The notes under the pieces were generated by a model that made no database searches, was not told the DNA's origin, and was given only the letters and a program-made list of their open reading frames with translations. A stretch of 5,794 bases of DNA. Origin: Candidatus Nanopelagicales bacterium. Its GTDB lineage: Bacteria; Actinomycetota; Actinomycetes; S36-B12. The DNA is taken from contig JAGYOB010000284.1 in the NCBI GenBank assembly GCA_018399515.1, positions 1-5,794 on the forward strand, given 5' to 3'. Shown piece by piece: positions 4,954 to 5,794 of the stretch. A program made the position numbers and the translations under genes. Position 1 is the first letter of the stretch; each line of letters begins with the position of its first letter.

Positions 4954-5794
4954 GCAGCATCCTCCTCCGCAGCATGGCCGGTCAGGGTCAAGAACACATC
5001 GTCGAGAGTGGGTCGACGCAACACGATGTCGGCGATACCGACCCCGGCAGCATCCAGACCCCGGACAGCTTCGACCAATGCGGTCGATCCACCCGAAACC
5101 GGAGCAGACACCCGACGCTCCTCGATATCGGCGATCGCCTCGCCGTTGGCCACGGCGGTGAGTGCTTGCAGGGCTGCTGGAATCTGGCCGGAATCGACCA
5201 CCACGACCTCGATTCGATCACCCCCGACGGCATCCTTCAAGGTGTCCGATGTGCCCTGGGCAATGACACGACCATGGTCGATCACCACGATCTCCTCGGC
5301 CAACTGATCGGCCTCCTCGAGATACTGCGTGGTGAGCAGCACGGTGGTGCCTTCTGCCACCAGGTCAGTGATGACCTCCCACAACCCCAGCCGTGATCGC
5401 GGATCCAGCCCTGTCGTCGGTTCGTCCAGGAACAGGATCGACGGTTTAGCGATCAGGCTCGCAGCGAGATCCAGCCTGCGGCGCATCCCACCGGAATAGG
5501 TGCGCAACGAGCGATCGGCAGCATCAGCAAGGTCGAATCGCTCGAGCAGTTCGGTCGTGCGGGTGCGCACGTAGTCGGGCGTCAGGTGATAGAGATCTCC
5601 GAACATTCGGAGGTTCTCGCGTCCGGTGAGGTACTCATCGACAGCCGCGTACTGACCCGTCAGCCCGATAACCCGGCGGACTCGATCCGGCTGGCGGAGC
5701 ACATCGAAACCGGCCACTGTCGCCTGACCGGAATCGGGCTTGAGCAACGTGGTGAGAATACGCACCGTTGTCGTCTTGCCCGCACCGTTGGGGC
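4950..5794 (-). CDS. ABC exporter ATPase, DrrA family (partial, N-terminus beyond the right edge)
   Basis: This is the nucleotide-binding subunit paired with the DrrB-like permease. The frame is open to the window end, where the Walker A motif is partly cut (PNGAGKTTTVRIL visible), so the true start lies outside. The remaining motifs are intact. Numbering from the internal GTG at 5765, they are the Q-loop TGQYAAVDEYLTGRENL (36-52), signature SGGMRRRLD (91-99), Walker B and D-loop ILFLDEPTTGLDP (110-122), and a switch segment TTQYLEEADQLA (145-156). In that segment glutamine (Q147) takes the place of the usual histidine, as in DrrA proteins. The C-terminal PTLDDVFLTLTG (252-263) corresponds to the LDEVFL motif of DrrA, implicated in assembly with DrrB. 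The subunit is cytoplasmic, at the membrane face. The GTG at 5765 is not the start, because it follows the P-loop. Confidence 0.93.
   Translation of the reverse strand, partial: PNGAGKTTTVRILTTLLKPDSGQATVAGFDVLRQPDRVRRVIGLTGQYAAVDEYLTGRENLRMFGDLYHLTPDYVRTRTTELLERFDLADAADRSLRTYSGGMRRRLDLAASLIAKPSILFLDEPTTGLDPRSRLGLWEVITDLVAEGTTVLLTTQYLEEADQLAEEIVVIDHGRVIAQGTSDTLKDAVGGDRIEVVVVDSGQIPAALQALTAVANGEAIADIEERRVSAPVSGGSTALVEAVRGLDAAGVGIADIVLRRPTLDDVFLTLTGHAAEEDAA
4961..4968 (-). promoter_or_regulatory. Ribosome binding site for the DrrB-like permease
   Basis: The minus strand reads GGAGGAGG, ending 7 bases before the ATG at 4953. It lies inside the last codons of the ATPase gene, so the two subunits are probably translationally coupled. 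Confidence 0.75.

Overview
The window is chromosomal DNA from a high-GC actinobacterium. The strongest evidence is a mycothiol S-conjugate amidase gene (mca), because mycothiol is made only by Actinobacteria. It sits next to a DUF4307 membrane protein gene and greA. The arrangement mca, then a small membrane protein gene, with DUF4307 and greA diverging from them, is the one I recall from Mycobacterium tuberculosis (Rv1083, Rv1082, Rv1081c, Rv1080c). I cannot name the genus.

Left part (1-1622, minus strand): mca is followed by a small single-pass membrane protein gene with a 4-base ATGA overlap. After it comes the N-terminal part of a SURF1-like protein (cytochrome oxidase assembly), which runs off the left edge. 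These three genes look like one transcription unit.

Middle (1623-2675, plus strand): a short divergent promoter region of about 47 bases leads into the DUF4307 membrane protein gene. Next, after 31 bases, is greA, the transcript-cleavage factor, which may be read from its own leaderless promoter.

Right-centre (2676-4086): this is the accessory-looking part. One gene encodes a protein with an AbiEi-type winged-helix N-terminus and a DUF559/PD-(D/E)XK nuclease-like C-terminus. It is flanked by mirror-image copies of a 76-77 bp repeat, and a third, shorter copy lies in tandem on the right. Each copy is itself a long imperfect palindrome with a different 7-base loop. The 1.28 kb segment therefore resembles a small cassette with terminal inverted repeats, or a nuclease gene associated with REP-like hairpins. 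This is the most interesting feature of the window. A simpler reading is that the hairpins are intergenic REP/terminator-like elements that happen to flank the gene.

Right part (4087-5794, minus strand): a DrrA/DrrB-type ABC exporter. The ATPase lacks its N-terminus at the window edge and overlaps the permease gene by 4 bases. No tRNA, rRNA, CRISPR array or recognised insertion sequence was found.
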